A stretch of 64,000 bases of DNA, taken from contig JAIUCV010000003.1 in assembly GCA_026724425.1 (NCBI GenBank), positions 47,331,283 to 47,395,282 of the forward strand. Direction: 5' to 3'. A model generated the notes under the pieces. The model saw only the letters and a program-made list of their open reading frames with translations, ran no database searches and had not been told where the DNA came from. Numbering within the stretch: position 1 is the first letter of the stretch; each line of letters starts with the position of its first letter. This stretch comes from Erythrophleum ivorense. Its lineage: Eukaryota > Streptophyta > Magnoliopsida > Fabales > Fabaceae. The position numbers and the translations under genes are program-made. Positions 47,476 through 59,349 of this stretch are shown in pieces.

Positions 47476-49137
47476 ATTAGATGAGCAAACAATGAGATTG
47501 TCCCATTGCTGACAGATTAAACTATATCTACATGCAGAAAGAATTATGAACTTTCATGGCTGTTACTGAAGTTTGAATGAGGATCAATGTCCTATATATT
47601 TAATTTATGCAAAATACTAAATTTATCATCAAATTGGTTAATTAAATCAAAATGATATGGCGAGAGATTGGGTCATGATGGCATGCATGATTCTAACTAT
47701 CCAGAGTTGTTAAATACAAAATTTTAAGTTGAAAACTAATTAAAGAGCAAGTCACTTTGATGTTCCAAAATATATACACCACCCAAAAAAAATTCAAAAA
47801 AAAAGAAATATATGTACGGTTTCAATGTCCTTTTTTGTCCAATGCTTGTAGTGACCTCCTTCAAATACTTACTGCTAGTCAAATCCAATAGATTCAAGCA
47901 TAACCATCAAACAAAATAATTTTCAAAATTAAAAATATAATTGACAAAGACAAAGAAAAAAAAAAAGAGGGTGGTGGGGGGAAGGGGGGGGGGAGAAGGA
48001 GTTGACTTGGATCCAATAAGCGAAGTTAGGCCAGATGCAAGTTTCAGTGTCTTCTTTGAAATTGCTAAGAAATTGACCTGTGTAGAAACTCTGGGCTTGT
48101 TTAATTAAAAATATAGTGAAGTTAATTTACTTTGAAATTAACCATCAATATTATATAATATATTTGATTTAAATAATATTGACCATAGCCGTAACCCCGT
48201 AGTGCAAGTATTCAACTTGGAATTTGTTGTTGACTCAAGTTGTAGCATACATTTGTTATACGTATTAATCATGCAAACTTGTGTATTTCATATGCTTTCC
48301 ATTTAGTCAACATTGCCAACAACCCAAAACAGAGTGAGTTGCAATATATTTGACATTTCCTAATGAAGTATATTTTTTGTCCCGTCTGGAGTAAAATAAC
48401 AATTTGGTCATGGTTAACAAAAAATTAAAAAGCCTTAATTTTTTACAAATTTATGGTTTTTATCAAAATATTGTATATATTTTGTAAAAATGTAATTATT
48501 AATTTTGTGATTAATGGCTCGATCTACTCAACACCATCTTTCAAAGGACACAACATTGTAAATATTTTTATAGCATTAAATATATACCAAATTAACAAAT
48601 AGAGCTCTAAGAGCTTAATTTGTTCTCACATCAAACGTAAAATATTATTTTATGGTGAATATAGTCTACTTAAAAGATAATTTTAAAAACTGCAGTTGTG
48701 ACTTAAGTGACAAAAAAATAAATTCCGATATTAATAATCGTTATTAGGATGTGAACATTTTAACTGTCTCAAGAAATTTACTAATATCTCTATAAGGTTA
48801 CAATTTTTTTAATGGAAATGATTTCTAGTACTTAAATGTTTGCTTAATCCGTGACTTTGAAAACTGGCTTGTAAATGTGGAGCTTTGTGGTAAGCGATCT
48901 AAAAGCTCAGTCCACACGCGATGAAAGTTATACGTTAAGAAGAGTCAACACAGGACCCACCCAAGACGCGCGTGCGAGCGACACGTGGGCCCTGTCTAGC
49001 ACTTGAGGAGTCAAAATGTTGACTCTCGCCTATGCTTTCTTCTTTTTATAGCCATTTTATTGTTTAATTATTTCCCTCTTCAAATTCGATGTCGCATTGA
49101 GTTTGGATGGTCCAAAATTATTATACACAACAAAACC
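47476..49137. other. Upstream intergenic region, with G-run and GC-rich motif island
   Basis: No gene is recognised. A guanine-rich run lies at 47,969-47,993. A GC-rich island at 48,880-49,040 holds ACGCGCGTG (48,966-48,974), CACGTGGGC (48,982-48,990) and several TTGACT/AGTCAA W-box-type sites, followed by TTTTTATAGCC. Such a layout could be a promoter or distal regulatory module, but no downstream ORF is present. Confidence 0.45.
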
Positions 49138-49655
49138 AATAAATATTTGAGTAAAATTTCGTTTTGGTTTATATGAATGAGATATGTATTAATTTAGTTT
49201 ATTATAAAATTATTCCTTTAATTTAATCTCCCATAAATAAAGTACTTCTTAAGTTCATCCTTCTATAGAATTGTTTTTTTCTATTTCATTCCTCATAATT
49301 AAATATTTGATTTGGTCCCTCATAAATTAAATTATTATCAATAATATATTCTTTTATCAATTTACTTTAAATAAAGTTAGCACATATAATGATATGTAAT
49401 ATATTTTTTTAGATATTATAAATAATGTCTTTCTATTGATTTATTATTAATTTTATTTACTGTAAAGATTGATAGAATAATATTATTAATATTATTTTAT
49501 TTGTGAGTAATTAAATTGAGAAATATCTCATATTGAAAAGGCAATGCTATGAGAAATCAAATTGAAAAGAAAATTTTGAGAGACTAAATTGAAAGATAAT
49601 CTATTTATGAGGGGCCAAAATGAAGTTTTAATCATAAATATTTTTTTGATTTCTG
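49138..49655. mobile_element. Foldback (long inverted repeat) MITE
   Basis: The arms pair over roughly 200 bp. The left arm starts ATAAATATTTGAGTAAAA-TTTCGTTTTGG. The right arm, read in reverse complement, starts AAATATTTATGATTAAAAC-TTCATTTTGG. Shared inner blocks include CAATTTAGTC/TTAATTTAGT and TTGATTTCTCAT/TTGATTTGGTCCCTCAT-like segments. No coding capacity. Boundaries are approximate. Confidence 0.5.
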
Positions 49656-50067
49656 CCATTTTTATGTCTAAACACTGAAATGTATATGTATCTCAGAAAT
49701 TTTTCCTCAACATTTGATTCCATTTAGTTCTTGTTATAATTCTCAACCGTTAAACTTGATTCTTCATTTCTTAACAAAAAAAAAAAGTTAGTGCCTTAAA
49801 AAGTATTGTATTTTAAAACCGTAACATCATAAATTATACATTTAAATAGAATTAAAGGTGTTGACCGTGTTATTTATTAGTAATAGGAGAGACATTAATC
49901 AATAAAGCATCACTTTCATGTGTTTAGGTCATTGCCGTCCAAATCCTTCTGGAGCTTCTCTTCGTCTTCATGTGTTCCAAAATGTTCTCTTCAACATTAA
50001 AATGACCTTTCTGGACCCATTGCACATCATCATCCCTCTCCCACACACACCATTTAGATTAGTTTGC

Positions 50068-50090
50068 ATATATATATATATATATATATA
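50068..50090. repeat. (AT)n microsatellite
   Basis: About 11 AT units in the distal upstream region of the bHLH gene. Confidence 0.85.
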
Positions 50091-50276
50091 ATAGTGTTTT
50101 GCCCACTTTCTATCGTACATATATCTAATTAGTTGCCACTTTTGTTCAATGATTAATTAACCAAAAAAAAAGAACCCCACTATTAAATTCATATTATCGT
50201 GTATAAATATATTTAACATTGAGATAATGAATTAAATTCCATCCAAATATATTGCTCGTATCATATTTAATTTGAA

Positions 50277-50750
50277 TAAACTTTACAGTGTTTTAAGTGC
50301 ACTGATATTCTATCTTGTTAACAGAATGCCAAATTGAATCTACTTTTTGAGTTTGTATTATTTCAATCCTATATTTGATTGTGCATCAGTATGCTAACAT
50401 GATAAAATACCAATACACTTGGAAGATCATAAATTTCGGAAAAACATTTCAACTGCTTCTTTTTTAGCAGATAGGCAAAAAAGAATTCGGACTAAACTTT
50501 ACAGTATTTTTTTTTCTTTTTCCTTTTTTTTTAACTGGCAGTACAGATAGTTACGTCGTCAACAGTATCGGTCAAATTACTTGCAGTGCACCGATATTCC
50601 GTCTTGTCAGCAAAATACGAAATACGAAATCTACTGTATGAGTGTGTACTAATTATTTCAATTCTATATCTGATAAGCCTTGTATATCAGTCTGATAACA
50701 AGATAAAATATCATTACACTTGGAAGATCATATGAATTTCAGAAAAATTT
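50277..50750. repeat. Direct duplication carrying a small inverted-repeat element
   Basis: Two related blocks (about 50,277-50,450 and 50,494-50,750) share AAACTTTACAGT, a GTGCACYGATATTC start and ACACTTGGAAGATCAT followed by AATTTC-GAAAAA. Within each, ends such as AAGTGCACTGATATTCTATC (50,295) and the reverse complement of GATAAAATACCAATACACTT (to 50,420) form an imperfect inverted repeat. They are probably a MITE plus flank that was tandemly duplicated and then diverged. Confidence 0.55.
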
Positions 50751-51076
50751 TCTATTGGGTGTCTTATTAATAGGCAATGTTCTTAGTTTTGGTCTGGTGT
50801 CATTAGGAGATATAGTTTTGAATTCCTATGAGAGAATGCAGCTTTTATTGTTTTGAAATACAATATTTCATGAGACACAGGATTTTTTTTTTAATGTATC
50901 AGGATACATGTATTCGTACATACATACAGTAGAGTATACGTAGATATAATATGGTGATGTCATGCATCCGCAATACTGAGGTGTACAATGTGACAAAATT
51001 TAGACACAGAGCTCAGAAGGAGCCAGGACATGTAAAAAAAAGTATACCGAGAATGGAGGCAAAGTAAAAAGGGAGT

Positions 51077-51130
51077 CACGTGTTGGGCAAGGCGAGAGGC
51101 ATGAATATATATCATTAGATGATACACGTG
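51077..51130. promoter_or_regulatory. Pair of G-boxes
   Basis: CACGTG occurs at 51,077-51,082 and 51,125-51,130, each followed by TTG(G/A). It lies about 6.4 kb upstream of the bHLH start codon. Binding by bHLH or bZIP factors is known for the motif in general. Any role here is inference. Confidence 0.35.
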
Positions 51131-51168
51131 TTGATTTTTATTATAACAAGCAACAATAATAATAATAC

Positions 51169-51456
51169 GAGTAAATTATATATATTTTTAATTTTATTAA
51201 AATTACATAAATAGTTTTTTATTTCTAAAATATATATTTTACTTTAATTTTAAATTTTTGATTAAAATATTCTCTATAAAAAAATATGTAAGAGAGTCTT
51301 TTAGTTTAAAAATATATATATTTAGATTAAAAAGTATTTTAATAAAAAAAATTAAATTAAACTAAAATATAAGCTAATATTTTGTTTTAAAAGAAATCTA
51401 CATAGTTTTAATAAAACTCAAGATAATTCTGTATAATTTACTCTAATAATAATGAT
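51169..51456. mobile_element. MITE, GAGTAAATTATA family, copy 1
   Basis: The left end is GAGTAAATTATATATA and the right end, in reverse complement, is GAGTAAATTATACAGA. Sub-terminal TTTTATTAAAA-TA-ATAGA-TT sequence is shared. The interior is AT-rich and non-coding. The flanks lie in a TAA/AAT microsatellite, so the duplication cannot be read. Confidence 0.6.
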
Positions 51457-51467
51457 AATAAATAAAA

Positions 51468-51716
51468 TTAAATTAAATTAATGTGAAAAATCAGGATGAA
51501 AAGAGGAATAGATAGAGTATTGGTGGCCAAGAGTTTGAGTTTGAGTTTGAGTTTGAGTTGGGGTGGGTGAGGGTCAGATAAAGCAGAATTGAGTCTTTCT
51601 AAAGCAAAGCACGTCTTTTGCTTCGTTAAAATTGTCTTCGTTGTCGGTAAAGCTTGGCAAGTCAACCCCCAACGCTGCTGCTCATTGGAAAACATCGGCG
51701 GAAATGGCGTTGGTAT
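51468..51716. other. Short segment between two MITE copies
   Basis: Contains a TTGAGT hexamer repeat (51,532-51,560). The minus-strand open stretch here (51,468-51,695) reads KLKLKLKLK from that repeat and is not considered a gene. Confidence 0.5.
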
Positions 51717-51729
51717 TTTTTTAATTTTT

Positions 51730-52060
51730 GAGTAAATTATATCTTGAGTTTATTAAAATTATATTAATTTTTATTTTAAAAATATACAGAAACATCCTTT
51801 AAAATAAAAAGTTATATTACATTTTAATTTAATTTTAACTTCTTTATTATTTTTATTTGTGCATATTTGAAAACAAAATTTATTCTTTTTTATTTTTATT
51901 TATGCATATTTTGATATAATATATATTTATATATTTAGGTTAATAAAGGATGTTTCAGTAAAAGAAATCTAAAACTAGTCTAAAGTGAATATTTTGAAAA
52001 TAAAAAAAAAACATCTATGTAACTTCAACAAAATTCAAGAGAAATTCAAGTAATTTATTA
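51730..52060. mobile_element. MITE, GAGTAAATTATA family, copy 2
   Basis: The left end GAGTAAATTATATCTTGAG and the right end, in reverse complement, TAAATTACTTGAATTTCTC share the family termini and the sub-terminal TTGA-TTTT-TTGAA-TTACATAGATG block also seen in copy 1. It is more diverged than copy 1. Confidence 0.55.
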
Positions 52061-52224
52061 TAAATTTTTATATCCACATATAACCATACTCTTCCTTGTC
52101 AATGCACTCTTCCACATATAACCATACTCCTCATTTTGTTCTCTTCCTTCTTTATATCTTTTACAAAAAAAAAATTTAGGAAATTAAATGCTATAATTTT
52201 CTTTTGAAAATTTTAATTAAATTC

Positions 52225-53714
52225 TGATGACTCCCTAATTTAGATATTTTATGGCATATTTTATGAGGTAACAAGGAGTCATATAGTTGTTTTTCTTACA
52301 AAACTTTGTATTTTAATACAGATCTTTCGGCAATCAATGTAAATAAATAAAATTTAGCTTTTGTAATCATTTTAGCAACTTTGTGTTCATTTCAGTTTGA
52401 TTTTAATTTCAAAAGGGGGATAGAGACCTGCTAGGAGGCAATAAAGAAAGGGAAGAGGCTAAAAAATCAAGAGCAAGTTAAGTTTCCTCATAATAGCAAG
52501 AATGTCAATTCATTATAGCGAGTTCGTAGCTCATATAAAATTCAGGGAACTTCTAGCAATAGCGTAGGCTATGGCAAGAAATCTTGGAGTCTAGAACTGG
52601 TAAGCTTTCGCAATAGTGAAAGGTGTTCCTTGCTATAGCGAAACTCCTTTACTAAAATGCATAATTTTAACTTTTGAATTTAAAACTCAAGGGGCAGCTA
52701 AGTTTTCGAGATGGAGAGCCTAAGGGGAGACCTTTTAAAAAGAAAAACGCACAAGGGAGCTGAGATTTGGAGGCAAGAAGCTTGGAGTGAAGATTAGAGG
52801 CTAAATCAACACATTATCATTGAGTTTTCTGATCTTCTCCATTTCTTCTTCCATGAATTATTGTTTCTTCAAATCTTTTGTTTAGTTTGCAATGTTCAAA
52901 GCCATGTGTGGTTAGATTTAATGGATCCTAGGTTTACTTGAACCTATTCCCATATAATAGAGATTTTGTGTAGTTAATTTGGTTTGATTTTTAGGAGAAT
53001 TATAAAGAAGGACCCAGAAGTGAAAGAAGTTACTCTGAAGGATCTATTACCACTTAGTTCAATTGTTTTGTGTTAAAATCAATAGCAATCAATTCTAAAA
53101 CAATGGTAATAAGTCCTTTATAGTAAATATTTTTAACTTTGGGTCCTTAAACATAATTCTCCCTTGATTTTTTTATTTGAGTGCTTAATCTGGTTATTTT
53201 TGTTTATTTAAGAGTTTGGCCACATCTTTCATGGATTTAGGGTTTAAGATTATCTTTTGAGAAAAGAAAATCTTAATGGACCATTAGATTGAGTAACTTA
53301 GATTAGGTTGTCCTAATTTTGTTTCTAGGTATAGAAATATATCTAAGAACCCTAAGTAGTTTAAAAAGGATTGAGCATAATTAACCTAATTAATTATAAG
53401 AGAGATCTGCACTTAAATAGGATAGAAGTTTAAGTGGTTTGAGAGACATTTAGACTCACTTTAATTCCCTAATTCTCATATCACTAATTAATTCCCTAAT
53501 TCTCATTAGAATAATCCTGAACACTCAGTTATTGTTCCAATTTCATTTTATTTTATTACGTTGATATTTTGGTATTTTGCTTGACTTAAACGAAAGTGAA
53601 AGTTCTTAGGCCCAACTGTGTTTAAATCAATTCTTTATGGGATGACCTTGATCCACTATACTGTGTACTCGATCCGTACGCTTACAAAATTCATTGTAAA
53701 ATTAGTGGTTATCA
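52225..53714 (+). repeat. Element E 5' LTR
   Basis: It runs from TGATGACTCCC to GTGGTTATCA (1,490 bp). Its last 100 bases carry the ATGGGATGACCTTGATCCACT...GTACTCGATCCG signature common to Athila-type LTR ends. An AATAAA hexamer occurs near 52,345. The 52,478-52,660 part carries palindromic CTATAGCGA-type motifs that recur in the element interior. The preceding 5 bases are AATTC. Confidence 0.85.
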
Positions 53715-53721
53715 AGTTTTC

Positions 53722-53739
53722 TGGCATCGTTGCCAAGTA
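53722..53739 (+). other. Element E primer-binding site (degenerate, tRNA-Asp type)
   Basis: TGGCATCGTTGCCAAGTA differs at a few positions from TGGCGCCGTTGCCGGGGA, the complement of the plant tRNA-Asp 3' end used by Athila-type elements. The mutations suggest it is no longer a good primer site. Confidence 0.75.
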
Positions 53740-53869
53740 ATTGAGTTAGGTTGCCTTGGACTAAGTAGGTTCTTAGTAGTTTTAGTTTAAGATTTTTGTT
53801 AGTTTAGTTAAACCTTTTTGTTATTTGGACTTAAATTCTGGACATATTGTTTGGCAGGTACCATAGCTT

Positions 53870-55150
53870 ATGCCCCCCAAAGCAAAATCTAAATTGAGAA
53901 CCAAGTCAAAGACAAGAAGTGTCTAAGCGATTATAGTTGAAAGTTCACCTATAGAACTCACATTCACTAAAGAAGAAGAAGAGTTAGAGTAGATTGAGAA
54001 TAAAGAGAAAGCTCCAATTGAACCACAAGAGTTAGCTCATATTAAAGAACAAAGGACAGTTTAAGAAGAAGGATAGGGAAGAGTTCTAGCCATGGTAGAA
54101 GAAGAATTTGAGAGGCTAGGAGTTAATGACTTCCTCAGTCACAATAACTGTGGGTATCAATCGAGTATCAAAGTCCTAGAATTTCAAGCAAATAATTTTG
54201 AAATTAAACAAATGATACTACAAATGTTACAAATGAATGGACAATTTGGTGGTGCCTACCATGAGGATCCGAATAGACATCTCCTATCCTTCTTAGAGGT
54301 GTGTGATTCATTTAAGCAAAATGGTGTGCTAAAAAACATGATCTAATTGTGACTTTTCCCTCTTTCTCTACAAGGAAAGCCAAAGAATGGTTGAATAATT
54401 TGTCAGAAGGTTCAGTGGAGATATGGAAGGATCTTGAAGAAAGATTCCAGTCGCAATTTTTCCCTCATAACAAGATGGTTAATGCCAAAGCAACAATTAC
54501 TAATTTTAGACAACAGCTGAGTGAAAATTTATATGAATCATGAGAAAGGTTTAAATAGCTTGTCAGACATTGTCCCAATCATAATCAAGATAAATGGGTC
54601 TTAGTTCAAACGTTTTGTTTATGATTAATTTTGGAGTCCAAAACACTGATGGATTCTATGACAAATGGAGGCTTTGGAAGGCAATCGGTAAATAATGTGA
54701 TAAAATGTCAGGATGATCTGACAACAGAGCATGCACAATGTTCTAGTGAGTGGCGACCAGTAAAAATGGTTAAAAGGAGTTCAGATAATGCCACATCTTA
54801 AATAGTGGCAATGCTTGCATCTATAAATAAGCATTTTGATAAGTTGGAAATCCAAGTTCAAAAAAAAAATAGTAGCTATATAGGAGTTAATGCAGTCCAT
54901 ATGTCGACTAATTCTTGTGACTACTATGGAAAAACACATCCTTTGGAATTTTGCCTAACGGGGATTACCTTTGAGTCTTGCAATTATACTAGAAATCCAT
55001 AGAGAGGTCTAAATAATTCATTCTCCAACACATATAATCATGGTTGGAGGAACCACCCGAACTTCTCATGGAGTCAGGGTACATCTTTTAATCAAGCATC
55101 ATCCTTTAAACCCAAACCAATAGTTCTTATGCAACCACCAAGATTTACAC
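53870..55150 (+). pseudogene. Element E gag
   Basis: The ATG at 53,870 opens a PPKAKSK basic start. The capsid core includes DPNRHLLSFLEVCDSFK (about 54,260), then, one frame over, KAKEWLNNLSEGSVEIWKDL (54,370-54,430) and FRQQLSENLYES. A remnant resembling a zinc knuckle (CDYYGKTHPLEFC, about 54,920) lacks the full Cys-His pattern. Stops interrupt it at several places, so no full gag is made. Confidence 0.85.
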
Positions 55151-55320
55151 AATAGCTAAGACAACAAGTACCCATTCAAGAAAAGAAATCAAGAATAGAA
55201 GAGATGATGATGCAGTTTATGGCTAAGTAGAAGGCAGCGATGAAAAACATGGAAATGCAAATTGGGTAATTGGCATCAGAGTTGAATATGATGAAATAGG
55301 GTGGATTACCTAGTGATACA

Positions 55321-56210
55321 ATGCCTAATCCTAGAAGAGAAGGAAAGGAGCAATGTAAAGTAATCACTTTGCATAATGATAAGCAATTGCTTGAAGTTCA
55401 CAAGTCCAAGGAGGAATTGGTATGTGAAAGGGCTCAAGTCGTTCAAAAGGAAAGTATAGAGTTGACTGATTCAAAAGAGAAGAAGGAAGATTTGAGTAAA
55501 GAAGAGAAAAATGGAGGTGTAGAGAAGGAGGATAAAAGTATAACTAGGATAGTGGAACCTCAAAGAAGAATGCCTCCCCTTCCTTTTCCACAAAGGTTTC
55601 AAAAGAAAGCCTTAGAAGAGAAATACAAAAAGTTTCTCCAGATATTCAAAAAACTCCATATTAACATCCCATTTGCTAAAACTTTAGAGCAAATGCCTCT
55701 ATACATAAATTTTTTGAAGGAGATGTTAAGTAACAAGAAAAAGTTGAATGAGTTTGGCACAGTTATGCTTATAGAGAAATGTAGTGCAATAATTCTTAAT
55801 AAATTACCTCCCAAGCTACGGGATCCAAGTACCTTCTCAGTGACGTGTGTTATTAAGTGTGAATTTAATATCACTTGCAATTTTTGAACAACTTCAATTT
55901 GGGGAAGTATAATCCACTTCAATTATTCTACAACTAGCTGATTGGAGTTTGTCTAAATCAAAAGGTATTATTGAAGATGTTATAGTCAAGGTGGATAAGT
56001 TTATCTTTTCAATTAACTTTATCATCTTGGATATACTAGTTGATAGGAAACTACCTCTTTTGTTCAATAGATCTTATTGGCAACAGCTTAAGCTCTCATT
56101 GATGTAGAGATGGGCGAAATCAAGCTGAAAGTGAGGGATGAAGAGATTCTCTTTAATATAAACAAGGCCATGAAATTCTTTGATCATACATATGACTATT
56201 TTTTGGGTTG
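55321..56210 (+). pseudogene. Element E gag-protease linker and protease remnant
   Basis: A 188-codon open frame (55,321-55,887) covers an acidic Lys/Glu-rich linker and RMPPLPFPQRF, then FLQIFKKLHINIPFAKTLEQM, the standard run into the Athila protease. The active-site stretch (D-L-G-A-S in relatives) is not recognisable. The later part, SLSKSKGIIEDVIVKVDKF near 55,960-56,000, is. The protease is therefore probably inactive. Confidence 0.75.
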
Positions 56211-56351
56211 AGATTTATGAAGAATGAATTCAAAAAGTACTAGAAACATATAGAGAAAAGGAATCACTGGAAGTATTGCTACATAAGGTTGACATAGTTG
56301 AACAACGAGATTAATAAATGTAAGATGATGAGACACGAAAATCCTTGATGG

Positions 56352-57480
56352 TTGAATTTTTTAAGGAAATTTGAACCATTGGAATTGGAGTCTAGAGTGA
56401 CTCTATCAATGAAACTGTTTATTAAAGAAGCTCCAAAGTTGGAATTGAAACCATTACCATCTCATTTGAAGTATGCTTATTTGGGTACAGATAACCCTTT
56501 ACCAGTTATCATTTCCGCTTCTTTGAATGATGAACAAAGCAAAGGTTGATTGATGTGCTTAAGGCTTACAAGATAACTATAGGTTGGACAATTGCAGATA
56601 TAAAAAGTATTAGTCCGTTAATAGTGATGCACCAAATCTTGTTGGAAGATGAACATAAAAAATCCACAAAAGGGCAAAGGAGACTAAACCCAATCATAAA
56701 GGAAGTAGTTAAGAAGGAGATACTTAAGTGGTTGGATGTAAGGAACATATACCCTATCTCTAATAGTAGTTGGGTTAGCCCAGTACAATATGTACCTAAA
56801 AAAAGGAGGAATGATAGTGGCGAAGAACGATCAAAATGAGGCTATCTTTATTAGAATTGGCAATGGCTTGTATTTGCATAGATTATAGGAAGTTAAATGC
56901 AGCAACACACAAAAATCACTTTCCCCTCCCATTTATTAGCCAAATGCTTGATCATTTGGCCAAGAAACAATATTTTTGTTTTTTCGATGAATATTCAAGA
57001 TACAATCAAATAGCAATTGCTCCAAAAGATCAAGAAAAGACAACATTTATTTGCCCTTATAATACCTTTACATTTTGAAGGATACCTTTCGGGTTTTGTA
57101 ATGCTTCCACCACTTTTCACTGCTATATGATGTTAATCTTTGCAGACTTCATTGAACACACAATGGAAGTCTTTATAGATGATTTTTCTATTTTTGGAGA
57201 ATCATTTGAAGTGTGTTTAGCAAATTTAGAACAAGTTTTGAGGCGATGTGAAGAAACGAATTTAGTGTTAAATTAGGAAAAATGTCATTTCATAGTCACT
57301 GAAGGAATTGTTTTGGGTCACAAAGTCTCTAAACATGGTTCGGAAGTGGATAGTACTAAAACTGCAATGATTGAGCAGCTTCCAACACCCATTAATGTGA
57401 TGGGAATCCAGACTTTTCTTGGTCATGCTAATTTCTATCGCTAGTTTATCAAGGATTTTTCAAAAATTACAAAGCCTCTT
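56352..57480 (+). pseudogene. Element E reverse transcriptase
   Basis: In order: LKYAYLGTDNPLPVIISA, TIGWTIADIKSISP, RRLNPIIKEVVKKEILKWL, then after a frame change CIDYRKLNAATHKNHFPLPF, IPFGFCNAS, and the catalytic FIDDFSIFG at about 57,175-57,200. The catalytic aspartates are kept. Stops at about 57,077 and 57,273 and a deletion after VPKKRRNDSGE interrupt the chain. Confidence 0.88.
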
Positions 57481-57960
57481 TGCAGACTTTTGGAGAAGGA
57501 TATACCCTTTGATTTTACTGATGAATGCCTGAGAGCATTTGAAAAGTTAAAATAAACATTGATCATCATGTCCATTATTGTAGCTCTTGATTGGAGTCAA
57601 CCGTTTGAACTTATATGTGACGCAAGTGACTATGCAGTAGAAGTTATTCTTGGACAGAAGAAGGACAAGATATTTCGTTCAATCTATTATGTTAGCCAGA
57701 CTTTAAATAGTGCTTAGGTAAACTATTCTACAATTGAAAAGGAAATGTTAACTATGACTTTTGCATTCAGTAAATTTTGTGTTTATTTGATGGGTGCTAA
57801 GATGACTATGCATACTGATCATGCAACCATTAAATACTTGTTAAGTAAAAAAGAGTCAAAACCTAGGCTAATTAGATAGGTCTTTCTCTTGCAAGAATTT
57901 AATGTGCATATAGTGGATAGGAAAGGGAGTGAGAATCAAGTTACTAATCATTTATTTAGA
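57480..57960 (+). pseudogene. Element E RNase H
   Basis: The domain shows FELICDASDYAVEVILGQKK, STIEKEMLTMTFAFSKF and MTMHTDHATIKYLLSKK, then the LQEFNVHIVDRKGSENQV end. In-frame stops at about 57,553, 57,715 and 57,878 interrupt it. The order after RT and before integrase is normal for Ty3/gypsy. Confidence 0.85.
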
Positions 57961-59346
57961 TTAGTTCAAGAGTCTGAATGTGTGGATAATGCTGTGATTG
58001 ATGAATGTTTTCTTGATGACCAATTATTTCTTGTTGCAAGCTTGACTAAAATTCCATGGCATGCTGATATTGTAAATTATCTTATATGCAATGTCTTACC
58101 ACCTAATTTAAGTCATTATCAAAAGAGAAAGTTTTTACATAATGTGACTTATTACTTTTGGGATGAACATTTTCTTTTTAAAAGATGTGTTGATTCTATG
58201 ATTAGAAAATGTATGCCTGAAGTTGAGCAAGAGGCCATTTTGCATGCTTGTTATTCATCTGCCTATGGGGGTCATTTTTTGGGGTCAAAAGACTACACAT
58301 CGAGTGTTAGAATCTGATTTTTATTGACCTACATTATTTAAAGATGTTCATAATTTTGCTATTAAGTGTGATAAATGCTAAAGAACAGAGAACATTTCAA
58401 GGCGGCATGAGATTCCACAATCTAGAATCTTAGAAGTCAAACTCTTTGATGTCTGGGGCATGGATTTCATGGGCCCATTCCCTTCATCTATGGATAATCA
58501 TTTCATACCTGTGGCTGTAGAATATGTGAGTAAATGGGTTGAGGCAATGGCTTGTATAACCAACAATTTAAACACAATGATTAAATTCCTCAAGAAGTAT
58601 ATTCTCACTAGGTTTGGGGTGTCTCGGGTCATTATTACTAATGAAAGCACTCACTTCCACAACAAGCAGTTGAAGAATTTGTTGACTAAGTATGGGGTGC
58701 ATCATCGGATGTCTCTTGCCTATCATCCTCAGACTAATGGGTTGTATGAGCTCATTAATAGGGAAATCAAAGGAATATTAAAAAAAATTATTAATCACTT
58801 TAAAAATGATTGATCTGACAAATTAGATGATGCTTTGTGAGTATACTGAATTGCTTATAGAACACCCATAGGGATGTCACTCTATAGGTTTGTTTATGGG
58901 AAGGCATGCCATTTACCATTGGAACTTGAGCATAAAGCTTGGTGGGCTATTAAGAAGTTCAATCTTGATCCCCAAACTTGCTAATATTTAAAGAATGCTT
59001 CAACTTGACAAATTCAAAGAATTTTGATTAAAAGCATATGAAAGTTTCAAAATTTATAAGGAAATAAATAAGAAATGGCATGATTGACACATTCTTCATC
59101 GAACTTTTGTATCAGGACAATAAGTACTACTATTCAACTCAAGAGGCTTAAGTTGTTTCTCGGGAAGCTTAAATCAAGATGGTCAAGCCCTTACACTATA
59201 ATTTTTGTTGCATCCCATGGAGCTATCAAGATTAAAGATGAAAAATCTAGTGATCAGTTCAAAATCAATGGGCAAAGACTTAAACAATGCTTCAGGGGAG
59301 AATGGGACCAGCAGAAGATGGTCTATAGCTTCACATCACTTCCTTG
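57961..59346 (+). pseudogene. Element E integrase
   Basis: The zinc-binding His pair is in HACYSSAYGGHF (58,235-58,275). The Cys pair follows in another frame. The core starts WGMDFMGPF (first catalytic Asp). The second position, SDxGxHF in active relatives, reads ITNESTHF, so Asp is replaced by Asn. The Glu is kept in LYELINREIK. A C-terminal KFDLGKLKSRWSSPY/FKINGQRLK-type segment closes the domain (59,150-59,290). Frame breaks and the Asp loss both argue against activity. Confidence 0.87.
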
Positions 59347-59349
59347 AGT

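Noticed and set aside
48880..49090. Possible promoter of an unannotated gene (GC-rich motif island followed by a TATA-like sequence)
   Set aside because: No coding sequence or plausible splice structure follows on either strand. Kept only as a possible regulatory module.
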